This document shows positions 62,553 to 64,000 of a DNA stretch of 64,000 nt, piece after piece. The translations under genes were made by a program, and so were the position numbers. Numbering within the stretch: the first letter of the stretch is position 1; every line of letters starts with the position of its first letter. This DNA is from Clostridiales bacterium. Its GTDB lineage: Bacteria > Bacillota > Clostridia > Lachnospirales > Lachnospiraceae. The DNA lies in the NCBI GenBank assembly GCA_021199255.1, contig JAJQIK010000018.1, forward strand, positions 62,001 through 126,000. Reading direction: 5' to 3'. The notes under the pieces were generated by a model. The model was given only the letters and a program-made list of their open reading frames with translations. It was not told the origin of the DNA and searched no databases.

Positions 62553-64000
62553 TCAGGCACGCCCGCTGCCCGGCTCCGCAAGGCTTTTGTTTTCCGCAAG
62601 AATGTCCCGGATCAGGTTTCTTTCGTCCATAGGATATTTCACGCCGTTGATTTCCTGATAATCCTCGTGCCCCTTGCCTGCCAGTACAATAATATCCCCC
62701 GGCTCCCCATGCCCTATGGCATAAGCGATGGCTTCCCTGCGGTCGCAGATCTCCACATACTTCCCCTCCGTCTTTCCAATCCCCAGCTTGATATCCTCTA
62801 TAATTGCCTGCGGTTCCTCCGTTCGTGGGTTATCCGAGGTAATAATCGTCAGATCCGCCATCTGTCCGCTTACTTCGCCCATCTCATATCTTCTGGATTT
62901 CGCCCGGTTGCCGCCGCAGCCAAACAGGCAGACCAGACGGTGGGGGTCGTATTCCCTGAGCGTGGACAGAAGACTCTTAAGCGCCATTGCATTATGCGCA
63001 TAATCGATCAGCAGCGTAAACTCATCCGATACCTTAACAGGCTCTATCCTGCCCTTTACCTTGGCGTTTAAAAGCGCCTTCTTTACATTGTCTTCCTTCA
63101 CGCCGAAATGTCTGCAAATAGCGATCGCCGTCAGCGCGTTATATACGCTGAACTTACCCGGTGTGGCGATTTTGACGGAAAAATTCATCAAGCCTGTTAC
63201 ATCAAATGCCATTCCCAGCGTTCCGGCTTCTTTTAAGAATGTAATATTCTCCGCCCGCAGATCCGCAGGCGTATCGATTCCGTAAGTTTCTATGCTGCAG
63301 GTATGCCCTTTGGTCACCGTCTCCCAATGGGCGTCGTCATGATTGACGATTCCCACCCGGCACTGCTGAAACAGCAGTCCCTTACAACGCATATAATCAT
63401 TCAGGTCTTTATGCTCGGCAGGGCCGATATGATCCGGCTCCAGATTGGTAAAGATACCGAAATCAAACACAAAGCCCTGCGTCCTGTGCAGCATCAGCCC
63501 CTGGGAGGACACCTCCATGACAACGGTATCACAGCCCGCCGCAGCCATATCCCGAAAATACTTCTGAATCAGATAGGATTCCGGCGTAGTATGATCCGCG
63601 TGAATATGTGTCTCGCCGATTATAATTTCTATGGTGCCGATCAGCCCCACCTTTCTGCCCGCCTGCTCCAGAATAGACTTCACCAGATAAGTAGTGGTGG
63701 TCTTTCCCTTGGTTCCGGTAATGCCGATAATCTTCATCTGCTCCGCCGGATATCCAAAAAAGGCCGCCGATACAAACGCCATGGCATAATGGGTATCCGG
63801 CACCCGGATCACAGTCACCCCGGCGTCCTCCGGCAATTCCACCTCTTTCTCCACCAGCAGCACACCGGCTCCCGCCTCCACGGCATTTGGCGCATAGCTG
63901 TGGCCGTCCGCCAATGCCCCTGAAATACAGACAAACATACTGCCCGGCGTTACCTTCCTGGAATCATAGATAATATCTGTCACTTCCCGCTCCAGATTCC
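62553..64000 (-). CDS. murE: UDP-N-acetylmuramoyl-tripeptide synthetase MurE (5' end outside window)
   Basis: At least 481 residues visible. P-loop GITGTKGKTTTTYLV, carbamylated Lys region, and TSDNPRTEEP with the DNPR motif associated with meso-diaminopimelate addition. GHEDYQEINGVKYPMDER is the usual ending. The frame continues past the GTG at 63983 to the right edge (reading NLEREV before TDIIYDSRKV), so that GTG is an internal Val and the true start lies beyond 64000. It ligates the third stem-peptide residue. It is the first visible gene of the murE-priA-def-fmt run. Confidence 0.95.
   Translation of the reverse strand, partial: NLEREVTDIIYDSRKVTPGSMFVCISGALADGHSYAPNAVEAGAGVLLVEKEVELPEDAGVTVIRVPDTHYAMAFVSAAFFGYPAEQMKIIGITGTKGKTTTTYLVKSILEQAGRKVGLIGTIEIIIGETHIHADHTTPESYLIQKYFRDMAAAGCDTVVMEVSSQGLMLHRTQGFVFDFGIFTNLEPDHIGPAEHKDLNDYMRCKGLLFQQCRVGIVNHDDAHWETVTKGHTCSIETYGIDTPADLRAENITFLKEAGTLGMAFDVTGLMNFSVKIATPGKFSVYNALTAIAICRHFGVKEDNVKKALLNAKVKGRIEPVKVSDEFTLLIDYAHNAMALKSLLSTLREYDPHRLVCLFGCGGNRAKSRRYEMGEVSGQMADLTIITSDNPRTEEPQAIIEDIKLGIGKTEGKYVEICDRREAIAYAIGHGEPGDIIVLAGKGHEDYQEINGVKYPMDERNLIRDILAENKSLAEPGSGRA

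Noticed and set aside
61422..63071. 549-codon open frame on the plus strand
   Set aside because: It lies wholly antisense to priA and murE, whose motifs are complete. Its composition is His/Arg/Leu-rich without any recognisable domain.

Overview
The window is a 64 kb piece of a chromosome from an anaerobic, endospore-forming Firmicute, most likely a Lachnospiraceae-type Clostridium. Four things point there: the spoIIGA-sigE pair directly after ftsZ, a sigG gene, a ymxH-type sporulation gene, and several families common in that group (DUF5688, DUF4474, paired SH3b membrane proteins). The MurE fragment carries the DNPR motif, which fits meso-diaminopimelate peptidoglycan. About nine tenths of the coding sequence is on the minus strand. 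I see no prophage, insertion sequence, CRISPR array or rRNA operon.

Left third (1-20.9 kb), accessory and metabolic: the end of an unrecognised plus-strand gene; a NUDIX hydrolase next to a NADAR protein; a heterodimeric ABC exporter with one degenerate ATP site; an AT-rich GNAT gene beside a long inverted repeat; a copper operon csoR-copA-copZ with a readable operator placed inside its promoter; a cupin-aminopeptidase P pair; a DUF362 ferredoxin-like protein; a FIST sensor with a soluble chemoreceptor; a tandem-HD HD-GYP protein; a plus-strand DUF4474-metallophosphoesterase pair; and a secreted GH53 galactanase lipoprotein.

Middle (20.9-37 kb): NADP-glutamate dehydrogenase with a terminator-like hairpin in its leader; an SH3b membrane protein; tRNA-Arg(CCG); DUF5688; a yqeG-aroE-aroK-aroQ-efp run; nrdR; ymxH; a zinc-ribbon/SH3b protein; sigG on the plus strand; a REC/HD-GYP/GGDEF response regulator; then sigE, spoIIGA and ftsZ.

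Right third (37-64 kb), growth and division: the dcw cluster read leftward from mraZ (mraZ, rsmH, ftsL-like, two class B PBPs, mraY, murD, ftsW, murA, divIB, ftsZ). It is preceded by a second long minus-strand run (murE, priA, def, fmt, a YugP-like peptidase, rsmB, rlmN, stp, prkC, rsgA, ychF, lgt) that ends in a terminator. The PASTA kinase and its phosphatase sit between translation genes and the wall cluster. murG, murF and ftsA are not in this stretch.

I corrected many start sites using Shine-Dalgarno sequences and promoters. Most notable are the csoR start, the TTG start of ftsZ, and murE, which runs off the right edge. I did not find a clear new multi-gene system. The best leads are regulatory (gdhA leader, the RBS-masking hairpin between the two PBP genes, the structured prkC leader, palindromes before the tRNA and sigG) and small gene pairings (NADAR-NUDIX, FIST-chemoreceptor, DUF4474-phosphoesterase).
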